In this document: positions 16,713 through 26,030 of the stretch, piece by piece | Numbering within the stretch: the first letter of the stretch is position 1 | Layout of the letters: every line of letters begins with the position of its first letter | Origin: an uncultured Paracoccaceae bacterium | Lineage (GTDB): Bacteria; Pseudomonadota; Alphaproteobacteria; Rhodobacterales; Rhodobacteraceae | Direction of reading: 5' to 3' | Length of the DNA stretch: 64,000 nucleotides | Assembly (NCBI GenBank): GCA_947501555.1 | Contig: CANMWG010000001.1 | Span: forward strand, 2,542,001-2,606,000 | The notes under the pieces: model-generated | Told to the model about the DNA's origin: nothing | The model's input: only the letters and a program-made list of their open reading frames with translations | Databases searched by the model: none | Program-made: the position numbers and the translations under genes

Positions 16713-16784
16713 CAGACTTTCACAGAAAGTCTGTGTCAAATCCTTACAAAGGATTTGAATGCAATTCTTGGACCAAGAATTGCA
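16712..16784. repeat. three tandem hairpins filling a convergent gap
   Basis: Three consecutive perfect inverted repeats: ACAGACTTTC / GAAAGTCTGT (16712-16734, loop ACA), CAAATCCTT / AAGGATTTG (16737-16757, loop ACA) and TGCAATTCTT / AAGAATTGCA (16760-16784, loop GGACC). The element starts in the stop codon of the TlpA gene and ends 4 bases before the stop of yqgE, so it fills the whole gap. Either a bidirectional terminator or an interspersed intergenic element of roseobacters; I recall similar hairpin strings in such genomes, but this needs a search. Confidence 0.75.
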
Positions 16785-16788
16785 GCCC

Positions 16789-17343
16789 TCAAGCGCGCCC
16801 TGACGTTTCTGACAACAACAACGGATCAATACCCATCATTTTCAAGGCGCCAGTCCACTTATGCTCATTGGCCCGCCCAAAAATAATATCGTCGCGCGGT
16901 TCACAGATCAGCCACCCGTTGCGGGATATTTCACGCTCCAACTGGCCCGGACCCCAGCCCGCATAACCCAAAGCAAGTAACGATGTATCCGGCCCACGTC
17001 CCTGGGCGATATCCTCCAATACATCCAAAGTGGCAGTCATGCCGATCGTCTCATCCACGGTCAATGTTCCGGCTTCGGATTTGTAATCATGCGAATGCAA
17101 GACAAAGCCGCGCGCCAAATCAACTGGCCCGCCGTAATGCACCCGAATATCGCGGGCATGCGACGCGCGGGGAATGTCGAGCTGCTCCAGCAAGTGCGCA
17201 AAATCGATGTCTGTCTGGGGTTTGTTCACGATCAACCCCATGCCACCTTCGTGGTCATGCGCACACATGTAGATGACGCTATGCGCAAACGGGGTGTCCC
17301 CCATCCCTGGCATCGCAATCAACAGTTTACCTGTGAGCTGCAT
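16789..17343 (-). CDS. YqgE/AlgH family protein (UPF0301)
   Basis: UPF0301 protein, 184 residues from the ATG at 17343 (LTGKLLIAMPGMGD). Family marks are PFAHSVIYMCAHDHEGGMGLIVNKP, VHYGGPVD, GFVLHS and LGYAGWGPGQLEREI...NGWL. The function of YqgE/AlgH is unsettled; it is a small cytosolic alpha/beta protein. An in-frame ATG at 17358 adds five residues and is also possible. Divergent from the DsbD-N-like gene and convergent with the TlpA gene. Confidence 0.93.
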   Translation of the reverse strand: MQLTGKLLIAMPGMGDTPFAHSVIYMCAHDHEGGMGLIVNKPQTDIDFAHLLEQLDIPRASHARDIRVHYGGPVDLARGFVLHSHDYKSEAGTLTVDETIGMTATLDVLEDIAQGRGPDTSLLALGYAGWGPGQLEREISRNGWLICEPRDDIIFGRANEHKWTGALKMMGIDPLLLSETSGRA

Positions 17344-17462
17344 GGCTTCTTCAATCATGGCCCATATCATGTGACCGCAAAGAGAGTGACGCAAGTGACA
17401 AGATTGGACGGCTGGCGCAAACGTGACTTCCCATTACAGCGCGAGTGGATAAATAACGCATT

Positions 17463-18263
17463 ATGCGCAAGAATATACTGATCCCCTTCGCCCTCATGGC
17501 CATGCCTACCTTTGGTACCGCCCAGTCCTTTGAAGATCTCGCCACAATCGAGGTTTTGCCAGGATGGCGGACAGACGCAGGCGAACATATCGCTGGGCTG
17601 CGCATCACACTGGAACCCGGTTGGAAAACATATTGGCGTGCACCTGGCGACGGCGGCATTCCACCGCAGTTTTCGTTTCAAGGGTCTGACAATATCACCG
17701 GCGTAGCACCCCATTGGCCTGTCCCAGAAGTTTTTCGGCAAAACGGTCTCAATTCCATTGGCTATCATGACAGTGTTGTTTTTCCGTTGACCGTATTCAG
17801 CGAAAATCCTGGGGCGGACATGCGGATCAGCGGCGATCTTCAGATCGGCATATGTGAAGAAATCTGTATCCCCGTCACACTTTCATTCGACGCTTTGCTC
17901 CCACCCGAAGGTGCGCGGGATGCTGCCATAACTGCGGCGTTGATCAATCGCCCGCAGACGCAAGCTGAGGCCAACGTGGGTGCAGTGACCTGCGTCATTA
18001 ACCCCATTGATGACGGGCTTTCCGTCACGGCCGCCATCAACCTGCCCAGCATTGGCACAGATGAATTTGTGGTGATCGAAGCAGGCGATGCAAACGTCTG
18101 GGTGTCCGAAGCGGACATAGCCCGCACCGGCAACAACCTGAACGCGACGGTCGACATGGTGCACAGTTCAGGCAACGCATTTGCCCTAGATCGGTCCAAA
18201 GTGCGGATCACTGTGCTAAGCGACGGCCAAGCTATTGATATCCAAGGATGTAGTGCAGGCTAG
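17463..18263 (+). CDS. DsbD N-terminal-domain-like periplasmic protein
   Basis: Exported protein of 266 residues: signal peptide to about residue 20 (TFGTAQS), then an immunoglobulin-like thiol-handling domain of the DsbD N-terminal (DsbC-binding) type. Shown by the LEPGWKTYWRAPGDGGIPP segment, HWPVPEVF, GYHDSVVFPL and the cysteine pair GICEEICIP near residue 140; two further cysteines occur at residues about 178 and 263. Membrane and thioredoxin domains of full DsbD are absent, so it is a stand-alone module, perhaps working with a CcdA-like partner. A TlpA thioredoxin lies 750 bases away, suggesting linked thiol chemistry. Confidence 0.85.
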   Translation: MRKNILIPFALMAMPTFGTAQSFEDLATIEVLPGWRTDAGEHIAGLRITLEPGWKTYWRAPGDGGIPPQFSFQGSDNITGVAPHWPVPEVFRQNGLNSIGYHDSVVFPLTVFSENPGADMRISGDLQIGICEEICIPVTLSFDALLPPEGARDAAITAALINRPQTQAEANVGAVTCVINPIDDGLSVTAAINLPSIGTDEFVVIEAGDANVWVSEADIARTGNNLNATVDMVHSSGNAFALDRSKVRITVLSDGQAIDIQGCSAG

Positions 18264-18272
18264 GGTCAGTCC

Positions 18273-21200
18273 CTAAGCCCACACGCGCCGGATACCTTGG
18301 CCGAGCATTGCAATCAGATAGATGAGCGCCAGCACGGCAGCCAAGCCCAGGGTAAAGGTAGCCATCGCCGGGGCGAAACCGCCTTCTAGCATCGGCAACC
18401 TTGTGACCACCGCAGGCAAGGGTGCGCCAGTCACGATCAATGGTGCAACCGTCACCGCAAACAGCCCCCCCGCCCCCAAAACTCCCAGTGCCGCCGGAAA
18501 GAACATCGATGCCGTCCGTCCGCGCAACGCGCGTTTGGCAGCTTGGACCTGCCGGCCCACATCTGCCTGCATCGCCATCACCGAAGGCACAATGAGCAGA
18601 ACCAGGAACATGCCAATGCCCAAGCCAAACACCAGTGTGACAACCGTCGGCTTCAAGAACTCTGCCTGATTGGACCCTTCATACAGCAGCGGGGTCAGCC
18701 CCAGAACCGTGGTCAATGTGGTCAGCATCACAGGACGCAGTCGATCAACGGTACCGTCAATAATGGCAGGTACCAGTCCGCGTTCTTCGGCATATTCATC
18801 CACGGTCGTGACCAGAACGATACTGTCGTTGATGATGATCCCCACCATCCCAATCAGGCCCACCACAGTAAACATACTCATCGGGATGCCCCAAACATGG
18901 TGGCCGTAAATGGTTCCGATTAAGGCAAAGGGAATGATCGACATCACAACGACGGGGCGCGTCCAACTGCTGAAAATCCACGACAGGGTCAGGTAGATAC
19001 CCAACAAAACAAGCACCAAGCCCGTGCGTGCATCACTCAAAAAGCGTTGTTCCTGCTCGCTTTGGCCCGACAAGCGGGATTCCACCGCAAAGTTGCTTTC
19101 AATACGCGGCAGAATATCATCGTTGATCAATTGCTGGATTTCGGTGGCACGCGCGGCGTCTTCGTCATCCAGATCGCCTGTGACCGAAATTAATTGAATG
19201 CCATTTTCGCGCCGCACGGTGGAAAAACCGGTCCGGTTTTGCACGGTCACAACATCCGCCAGGGGCACGTATACGCCGTCTGGCGTCCTGATCTGGGTCC
19301 GGTCTAGGAAATCAGCAGAAAGCTCACTCTCGGGCAGTTCAACACGGATCGTGGCAGAACGGGCCCCATCAGGGTAACTGGCAGCTTCAATGCCGCCAAG
19401 CCGGTCTCGCAGAATACCACCCAGCCCATCAATACTCAGACCCAGCGCCTGACCTTGGGGGGTTAGCTCAAGGATCAGCTCTTCTTTGTCATAAGCTAAT
19501 GTGTCTTCCAGCGCGGAGACTTCGGGAAACTGCGCGAGTTCGGCCTTCAGCGCCTCAGAGGCCGCCTTCAGCCCGTCACTATCTGCGCCGTAAAGCTGGA
19601 TATCCAGGCTGTCGCCCCCCGGTCCAGACCGAAAGCCCCGGAAACTGACGGTTTCGGCCATTGGGTGCTGGCGGATGCTTTCCTGCAACGCCGCAACAAA
19701 GGCGAAGCTGCTGTAAGGGCGGCTATCAGCATCGATCAGTTCGATTGTTATCGCACCCAATTGATCGGGATCCTTGGTATCGGACCCAGCAATCGCGCGA
19801 CCCGAATTGCCCCCAATTTCGGCGACGACGAATTTCAGGGGGTTCAGACCATGTTCGGCCTCATACTCTGCGCCCAGCGCTTCGGTGGCACGCTGCATTT
19901 CGCGCATCATTTCAAGGGAATCTTCACGGACCGCACCGGGCAACATCGCAAAGTTACCAGTGACCTGAGACTGCTCAGGCGCGTTGAAAAAGCGCCAACT
20001 AACGTCACCTTTGATAAACAACGATACCTGCGACGCCAAAGCGACCAAAGCGACAGCAAACACCGGATAGCGCGCCTTGATCACAAGCCCCATGAAAGGG
20101 CGGAACAATGTCTCGCGGAACCAATCAAATCCGCGGTTCACAAGGCGTGACGGCAAGTCATACCAATGATCCTTGGCGGAATGCGCGATGGCATGGGACA
20201 GGTGGTTCGGCAGAATCAGAAAACACTCGACCAAACTGGCGGCCAGAACCACAATCACGGTAAACGGAATATCGCCGATCAAGTCGCCAAATCGGCCACC
20301 AATTGCGACCAACCCAAAGAAGGCAATGATCGTTGTGATTGTTGCGGAAAACACCGGGCTGAACATGCGCTTTGCCGCATTTTCAGCCGCAACAGTCGGA
20401 TGTTCACCAAGCGCGCGCACCCTGAAATCCGCATGTTCGCCGACCACAATGGCATCGTCGACGACGATCCCCAGCGTGATAATCAGCGCAAACAGCGAGA
20501 TCATATTGATCGTGATCCCCACCGCATACATCAGTGCAATCGCGGCAAGCATGGCCACGGGAATACCAAGGGCAACCCAGAGTGCCGTGCGCACGTTCAG
20601 GAACAAAAACAACAGCGCCACAACCAGCAGCAGCCCCGTCAATCCATTGTCCAACAGGATATTCAAACGGCCCGAAATCAGTTCAGCCCGGCCATTTGTC
20701 AGCGCAATCGTGACACCCGAAGGCAGCGAAGCGGTCAGCTCTTCCGCCACGTCTTCGACAGTGGCCTGCATGCCGAGCGCGTCACCCGTTGACGACCGCA
20801 GGACGCGGATTTTGATTGCAGGGTCCTCACCCACAAAATAGGCGCGCGCGCGGTCTGCACCTTCGACCCGCACAGTGGCCACATCAGCAATGGTCAGCTT
20901 GGATCCATCGGGGTTTGAGCGTAGCACAATCGCCCCGATTTCCTGCGCGCTGCGCTTGGCCACGCCTGTACGGACGCGGGCATTGGCAGAGACGTCACCC
21001 GCTGGATCAGCCTCGGCCTCTTCTGCGATCCGGGCTGAGATCTCAGCCAAACCAATGTCGTGTTGGATCAACGATAGCGACGGAACTTCGACAATTGTGG
21101 ATGGGGCAGCCACGCCCTGCACAAACACCTGTGTAACACCTTCGGCGAACAATCGGTTCGACATCTCATCAGCAAAACGGCCGAGTTGATCGACACCAAC

Positions 21201-21668
21201 AGGCCCTGTGATCACCACATCTGTCACACGATCCGACCAGCCACCACGGCTGACCGATGGGTCTTCGGCATCGGCGGGCAAGTTTGATGCGCCGTCCACG
21301 GCCAGTTGCACATCCTCTGCCGCGCGGTCGATGTCATAACCGGGCTCGAATTCAAGCGTGATCGTGGCACGGCCTTCGCTAGACCGCGATTCGGACGCCG
21401 TCACACCCTGCACGGCCAGCAAGACCGGTTCCAACACTTGCACGATAGCGGTGTCCACATCTTCGGCACCCGCACCAGACCATGTGACACTGACATCAAG
21501 GTCATCGACAACAACATCCGGAAAGAACTGAGCGCGCATGTTGGGCATAGCCATCAGGCCAGCCGTCAACATCAAGACAAGCAGCAGATTCGCAGCAGTC
21601 CGGTGCCGGGTAAAATACGACAGGATGCCGCCAGCACCCGCGCTAAGTTTTTCGCCGCCAGTGACCAT
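18273..21668 (-). CDS. RND efflux transporter permease (AcrB/HAE1-like)
   Basis: Inner-membrane RND pump of 1131 residues. It has the N-terminal helix with LSYFTRHRTAANLLLVL, two large periplasmic domains, and two sets of membrane helices; the proton-relay aspartates are in LGIVVDDAIVVGEHADF (residues about 420). Late conserved blocks are GIIINDSIVLV and RLRPVMLTTLTTVLGL. A C-terminal extension of about 80 residues adds two extra hydrophobic stretches beyond the usual end. Proton-driven export of hydrophobic compounds is expected; the substrate is unknown. Its ATG overlaps the stop of the membrane-fusion gene by one base (TAATG). Confidence 0.93.
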   Translation of the reverse strand: MVTGGEKLSAGAGGILSYFTRHRTAANLLLVLMLTAGLMAMPNMRAQFFPDVVVDDLDVSVTWSGAGAEDVDTAIVQVLEPVLLAVQGVTASESRSSEGRATITLEFEPGYDIDRAAEDVQLAVDGASNLPADAEDPSVSRGGWSDRVTDVVITGPVGVDQLGRFADEMSNRLFAEGVTQVFVQGVAAPSTIVEVPSLSLIQHDIGLAEISARIAEEAEADPAGDVSANARVRTGVAKRSAQEIGAIVLRSNPDGSKLTIADVATVRVEGADRARAYFVGEDPAIKIRVLRSSTGDALGMQATVEDVAEELTASLPSGVTIALTNGRAELISGRLNILLDNGLTGLLLVVALLFLFLNVRTALWVALGIPVAMLAAIALMYAVGITINMISLFALIITLGIVVDDAIVVGEHADFRVRALGEHPTVAAENAAKRMFSPVFSATITTIIAFFGLVAIGGRFGDLIGDIPFTVIVVLAASLVECFLILPNHLSHAIAHSAKDHWYDLPSRLVNRGFDWFRETLFRPFMGLVIKARYPVFAVALVALASQVSLFIKGDVSWRFFNAPEQSQVTGNFAMLPGAVREDSLEMMREMQRATEALGAEYEAEHGLNPLKFVVAEIGGNSGRAIAGSDTKDPDQLGAITIELIDADSRPYSSFAFVAALQESIRQHPMAETVSFRGFRSGPGGDSLDIQLYGADSDGLKAASEALKAELAQFPEVSALEDTLAYDKEELILELTPQGQALGLSIDGLGGILRDRLGGIEAASYPDGARSATIRVELPESELSADFLDRTQIRTPDGVYVPLADVVTVQNRTGFSTVRRENGIQLISVTGDLDDEDAARATEIQQLINDDILPRIESNFAVESRLSGQSEQEQRFLSDARTGLVLVLLGIYLTLSWIFSSWTRPVVVMSIIPFALIGTIYGHHVWGIPMSMFTVVGLIGMVGIIINDSIVLVTTVDEYAEERGLVPAIIDGTVDRLRPVMLTTLTTVLGLTPLLYEGSNQAEFLKPTVVTLVFGLGIGMFLVLLIVPSVMAMQADVGRQVQAAKRALRGRTASMFFPAALGVLGAGGLFAVTVAPLIVTGAPLPAVVTRLPMLEGGFAPAMATFTLGLAAVLALIYLIAMLGQGIRRVWA

Positions 21669-23125
21669 TAGCTTCCCATCCTGCTTTCAAGACGGGCGAC
21701 GGTTTCAGACGACACCTCATCCTGTTCGAGTTGCCCAATGATACGCGCTTTGACGTCATCCGGCATACGGCCTTCATTGACAAAGGCGATCAACTTTGCG
21801 CGACGGTCGGCATCCAGTGCAATCATTTCAGGTGCGGCAGGTTCTTCTGCGGCGGCACCGGGCCGGATCGGGAGAACCTTGATACCGTCACCCAACAAGG
21901 GCGAGCGCTCTGCGACAATCGTCTGACCCGCCAGATCACGCACCGTAATAATCACATCATCACCTTGACGGCGAAGCAGATCGACACTTGCACTTTGCAA
22001 GCGCTCTTCCTCACCGACGACCAACACTGTTCCGTCTGCGGCGACAGCGGTTGAGGGGACAACAGCAACATGTTCCAACGCAGGCTCATCGATACTAACG
22101 GTCACGAAGTCGCCAGGGCGAAACCCAAGCGCGGCGTCCAGTCGGGCGAACAGCAAACGACCCGTTTGACCGGTGCCAACAGTGGCACCCTCTCGGGTGA
22201 TGCGCCCTTCAGCAAGCAAATTGACACCCGAGACATCCAAGGCCACGCGTACAGGGGCAGTAATCAAGGTGCCGTCACCATCCAGCAAGCGGGCATATTG
22301 TGACGTAGACACGCGAAAGCTCACTTCCAAACGCGTCGGATCGACCAATTGGGCAAAGCTTTCATTGGCGGTAACACGACCGCCTGGGCTGACCGTGACC
22401 TCAGCGAGCACGCCATCAAAGGCCGCAAAGACTTCGGTGTCCGCCACATCGCGTTCGGCTTCGGCAAGGCTGATCTGGGCACGGGCAAGGCGGGTTCTGG
22501 CCTGATCAATCCGGGCTTGCGCCGAGGCCAAAGCCTGCCGGCGGGTCAAAACAGCCGCCTGGGCCGACGATGCAGCCAATTCCGCCGTCTCAACAGCGGC
22601 AGCCGTACCAACGCCTCGGGTCTGCAAATCGCGGGCTCGGGTCAGCGCTTGCGCACGCAAGTCAGCCTGCTCTTGGGCTGCAGACAGTTCATCCTGTTCC
22701 AGCAACAAAGACCGGTCAGCGTCGCGCAATTCCGCCTGCGCATCCTGCAAATCTGCGCGGACACGGTCCAAAGCGGCCTGCGCTTCAATGGGGTCAATGG
22801 ACAGCAAAAGGTCGCCTTCAGAGACAGCGCCACCTTCAACCAATGCATCACTGGCCTGCAAAACGGTGCCACCTGTAGCACTGCGTAAATCCAAGGTACG
22901 TTGACTGCGCAATTCCCCGAAAACGGTCAGTTCCGGGGTGACCGTCTGCGGCTCTAGCGTCACAACATTGACGGCCAGAACCCTTTCGCGCTGGGGAAAG
23001 CTGCGGGGTTCTTCATTGAGGCGGGCATTGACGGCCTCGCGAACCATATTTCCGGCCCATGCCATAAGGGCGAGGGTAACACTCAACAAGAAGACGCCCA
23101 TCAGGCTACGTCGTAGAAAGCGCAT
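21668..23125 (-). CDS. RND efflux membrane-fusion (HlyD-like) subunit
   Basis: Periplasmic adaptor of 485 residues for the RND pump it is coupled to. One N-terminal anchor helix (LMGVFLLSVTLALMAWAGNM), a lipoyl-like half (TPELTVFGELRSQRTLDLRSATGG), a long coiled-coil hairpin at about residues 115-210 rich in Ala, Gln, Arg and Asp, the second lipoyl half (FAAFDGVLAEVTVSPGGRV) and a beta barrel. The last 60 residues, DADRRAKLIAFVNEGRMPDD onward, form an extra helical tail. An outer-membrane TolC partner is not in the cluster. Confidence 0.9.
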   Translation of the reverse strand: MRFLRRSLMGVFLLSVTLALMAWAGNMVREAVNARLNEEPRSFPQRERVLAVNVVTLEPQTVTPELTVFGELRSQRTLDLRSATGGTVLQASDALVEGGAVSEGDLLLSIDPIEAQAALDRVRADLQDAQAELRDADRSLLLEQDELSAAQEQADLRAQALTRARDLQTRGVGTAAAVETAELAASSAQAAVLTRRQALASAQARIDQARTRLARAQISLAEAERDVADTEVFAAFDGVLAEVTVSPGGRVTANESFAQLVDPTRLEVSFRVSTSQYARLLDGDGTLITAPVRVALDVSGVNLLAEGRITREGATVGTGQTGRLLFARLDAALGFRPGDFVTVSIDEPALEHVAVVPSTAVAADGTVLVVGEEERLQSASVDLLRRQGDDVIITVRDLAGQTIVAERSPLLGDGIKVLPIRPGAAAEEPAAPEMIALDADRRAKLIAFVNEGRMPDDVKARIIGQLEQDEVSSETVARLESRMGS

Positions 23126-23197
23126 TTATATATCCCTTAGTCCACGCCCCTTACCTAGGCGGCGGCGCAGTCGTTTCCAGTTAAACGCATGAACTGA

Positions 23198-23740
23198 TCA
23201 CTTCCGTCGCAAATGTTCGTCGAGACGGGGCATTATTTCTACAAAATTGCAGGGGCGGTGTCTGAAATCGAGCTGTTTGCACAGAATCTCATCCCATGCA
23301 TCCTTGCAAGCACCCGGACTGCCCGGCAATGCAAACAGATAGGTGCCTTGCGCCACACCGGCCGTCGCACGGCTTTGCACGGCCGAGGTGCCGATTTTCT
23401 GCATGCTTACAATGGTGAAAATCGTCCCAAAGGCGTCGATTTCCTTTTCATAAACATCACGATGCGCCTCAACGGTCACATCGCGTCCGGTCAAGCCGGT
23501 ACCGCCCGTGGAAATCACGGCATCTATTGCGTCATCGGTACACCATTCACGCAATTGGTCCGCAATTTGCGATCGTTCATCCGGGATGATCTTGCGATCC
23601 ACAACGAAATGCCCTGCACCCTCAATGCGGTCCACCAGCGTTTGGCCAGACTTATCGTCCGCGATCTGACGCGTGTCACTCACGGTCAGCACCGCGATGC
23701 GCACAGGCACAAAGTCAAGATTTTCGTCAATGCGGCTCAT
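23198..23740 (-). CDS. moaB: molybdenum cofactor biosynthesis protein B
   Basis: MoaB/Mog family (180 residues) with the molybdopterin-binding fold: RIAVLTVSDTR at the start of the first strand, DAVISTGGTGLTGRDVT as the conserved substrate loop, and FALPGSPGACKDAWDEIL. In bacteria it adenylylates molybdopterin or assists its maturation before molybdate insertion. The ATG abuts the stop of the phosphoesterase gene with no gap (TGAATG). The other Mo-cofactor genes are 24 kb away at fdhD-mobA-mobB. Confidence 0.92.
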   Translation of the reverse strand: MSRIDENLDFVPVRIAVLTVSDTRQIADDKSGQTLVDRIEGAGHFVVDRKIIPDERSQIADQLREWCTDDAIDAVISTGGTGLTGRDVTVEAHRDVYEKEIDAFGTIFTIVSMQKIGTSAVQSRATAGVAQGTYLFALPGSPGACKDAWDEILCKQLDFRHRPCNFVEIMPRLDEHLRRK

Positions 23741-24334
23741 TCAGATTTCAAACCAATTTGGGGTTGGTCCGAGGTTATGCACAGCTGACGGGCCAATCAT
23801 ACCCGATACGCCCCAGCTATCGTGAACGTGACCGCAAAAGACATATTTCGGCGCAATACGGGCAATGGCATCGCGAAGTGCGGTGGACCCAATCGACAGT
23901 CCGGACGATGTCACATCTGCCAGGCCTTTGGGCGGCGAATGGCTGACGATGATGTCGGCACTGTCACAGGTATCCAACATGGCCTCGGCCTGCGCTTCCG
24001 TCAGATCACAAGACCACGCGCCAAATGGGGTAACCGGTATGCCGTAGCCAATGCCAAAGATGTCGATACCCGCAACTTCGGCCTTCTGACCATGCAGAAC
24101 GGTGACGCCCGGGCCGGCCGCAGCGCGCAATTCATCCGCGCTTTCGGCGTTTCCGGGCACAGCCACAAACGGACAGTTGATCCCGTCAAGCATCGCCATA
24201 GCGCGATCAAGCCCCTGCCGCGTGTTACAAAAATCCCCCGCACCGATGACCAAATCTGCCGTAACACTGGCCGCTACCAAATCTGCAGCCCGCGACCGGG
24301 CAAGATGCAAATCGGAAAAGGCGAGAATCTTCAT
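23741..24334 (-). CDS. calcineurin-like metallophosphoesterase
   Basis: Metallophosphoesterase of 197 residues with the family motifs in order: FSDLHLA (DxH), VIGAGDFCN (GDxx), FVAVPGNAES (GNHD replaced by GNAE), VSHSPPKG (H) and FCGHVHDSWG (GHxH). The His-to-Ala change in the third motif is as in some class III members. Substrate unknown. The start at 24334 gives an ATGA overlap with the uracil-DNA glycosylase; the longer frame from 24457 is rejected. Probably cotranscribed with udg and moaB. Confidence 0.88.
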   Translation of the reverse strand: MKILAFSDLHLARSRAADLVAASVTADLVIGAGDFCNTRQGLDRAMAMLDGINCPFVAVPGNAESADELRAAAGPGVTVLHGQKAEVAGIDIFGIGYGIPVTPFGAWSCDLTEAQAEAMLDTCDSADIIVSHSPPKGLADVTSSGLSIGSTALRDAIARIAPKYVFCGHVHDSWGVSGMIGPSAVHNLGPTPNWFEI

Positions 24335-25116
24335 AGCTTCAACCTTGCATTTAATTCCAGCAAGTCGGCCCAAGCCTCGCGCTTGGCCGCCGTATTGCGC
24401 AGCAGATAGGCCGGATGAAACATGGGCAAGCAAGGCTTTCCAAGCACCTCCTGCCATTGTCCACGCATGCGGGTGATCCCAGTACGCCCCAGCAAAGCCT
24501 GACAGGGGGTATTGCCCATCAAGACGATAACGTCAGGATCGGCCAAGCCGACATGGCGTTCCAAAAACGGCAACATCATCGCAATCTCAGCGGGCTCAGG
24601 CGTGCGGTTCGACGGCGGACGCCACGGCATCACGTTGGTAATATAGATGGATCGGGTGACATCCTGATGGGCACGGCCCAGATTGATGGCATCAAACATA
24701 CGATCAAGCAATTGGCCAGCACGACCGACAAAGGGCTTACCCGCGCGATCCTCTTCACTACCAGGCGCCTCACCGATGATCATCACCCGGGCGGCGGCTT
24801 GGCCGTCAGCAAAGACAAAACTGCGCGCACCACGTTTTAATTCGCAATGCTCAAAGGCCTGCACCGCTGTGGCAAGACTGGGCAGATCAGCCGCCGCCGC
24901 GGCAGCTGCGCGGGCGATAGAAACCGCATCAACCTCAACCGGCGCGGGGATCGGCGGCGGAGCGTCCTTGGCGACAACAGCAGGTTTGGGCTTTGGGGGC
25001 GCGACCTCTAACGCATAGCGATCGACGGGGGCATCCAGAATAGCATCTGTCGCACCCAACTCCACCTGCCATTCCAGCAGGGCGCGATCGTTCCAATAAT
25101 CAGACACAGAATCCAT
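24331..25116 (-). CDS. uracil-DNA glycosylase superfamily protein (family-4-like, Fe-S cysteines missing)
   Basis: DNA-repair enzyme of 261 residues that removes uracil (or a related base). After a Pro/Ala-rich N-terminal 85 residues, the core has the GEAPGSEEDRAGKPFVGRAGQLLDRM motif A region, YITNVMPWRPPSNRTP, and the motif B HPAYLLRN. Family 4 enzymes bind a 4Fe-4S cluster with four cysteines; here only one is at an expected place (EHCELK), while the NVxxC and ExxxC positions are Trp (NVMPW) and Met (EIAMM). So this belongs to a cluster-less branch. Overlaps the phosphoesterase gene by 4 bases. Confidence 0.86.
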   Translation of the reverse strand: MDSVSDYWNDRALLEWQVELGATDAILDAPVDRYALEVAPPKPKPAVVAKDAPPPIPAPVEVDAVSIARAAAAAAADLPSLATAVQAFEHCELKRGARSFVFADGQAAARVMIIGEAPGSEEDRAGKPFVGRAGQLLDRMFDAINLGRAHQDVTRSIYITNVMPWRPPSNRTPEPAEIAMMLPFLERHVGLADPDVIVLMGNTPCQALLGRTGITRMRGQWQEVLGKPCLPMFHPAYLLRNTAAKREAWADLLELNARLKL

Positions 25117-25225
25117 AAAAGCAACTTAGGCGCAGGGCGAGGTAAGGTAAACGGTAGCCGACAATACACAAAATCTGCACATCCCACGACAACGGCCTGA
25201 TGATTTCGGCACCTAAAACGAAGAC

Positions 25226-25978
25226 ATGTGGATTTTTCTTCTGATCGTCAGCCTTCTTATCGGGCCCATCCTGTTTTTGCCTTGGCGGGCAATGTGGATG
25301 TGGGCCAATGGGCTTTGCTTGCTGCTGTTATGGATCATACTTGTTATAGCGCTCACTCCGAATGATGGAGCAGGAATAGGAACCCTCTTCCTGTTGGGCT
25401 TTGTCTTGCTTGCCGGCACCGCACTTGTCTTGCGCATGGTCGTGCACAGCATAAAACACGGAGATCAACCAATTACGTTGCAACCTCTCAATTGGCCATG
25501 GCCATTGGCTGCAGGGAACGGTGTCGGCCTCGCGGTACTTACCTTCGCGTTTTGCATGAACTCATTCGCAGGCAGCGGACATGCCGTAGGCCTACACTTT
25601 GGCTTGCTGGGGTTAGGACTTGCCTTTGGGGTGCTTGGCGTCTTCCTTTGGCAAGCGTTTCCAATTGGCGCAGCCTTCGGACTGGTTGTACTCACGTTCT
25701 ATAGCTTGGCTTACCCGGCCAAGGTAGAACGATCCGCGCATGCGGCAGCCCAAGGCAACCCTTACTGCATTTACCTCAACCAACGGCGTCGGTTCACCCA
25801 GAACGCTCGGGATTTAACCTTTCTGAATTTCGACAAGGGCAATTGGCAAGCACATGCAATCCTGATCATCGAAGGTCCTGACGGGCCGCGTTACGGGAAC
25901 TGGTCCTACCGACAGGGTACGTTCATGGTGCCTTGGGATTTGCATACACCAGAACCAACCATGCAATGCCCCCATTGA
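25226..25978 (+). CDS. membrane protein of unknown function
   Basis: Not recognised. The 250-residue product has about five hydrophobic segments in the first 165 residues ([78 protein letters not shown]), then a soluble tail of about 80 residues with Tyr, Trp and Arg and the phrase [17 protein letters not shown]. Codon use is less GC-rich than in pyrB next door. The start follows GAAGAC. It stands alone on the plus strand, divergent from the glycosylase and 50 bases before pyrB. Confidence 0.7.
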   Translation: MWIFLLIVSLLIGPILFLPWRAMWMWANGLCLLLLWIILVIALTPNDGAGIGTLFLLGFVLLAGTALVLRMVVHSIKHGDQPITLQPLNWPWPLAAGNGVGLAVLTFAFCMNSFAGSGHAVGLHFGLLGLGLAFGVLGVFLWQAFPIGAAFGLVVLTFYSLAYPAKVERSAHAAAQGNPYCIYLNQRRRFTQNARDLTFLNFDKGNWQAHAILIIEGPDGPRYGNWSYRQGTFMVPWDLHTPEPTMQCPH

Positions 25979-26030
25979 TGCGGACTGCCACGCTGCTATA
26001 ACCGGCCCATCTGACGTAGAAGGGCCCAAA

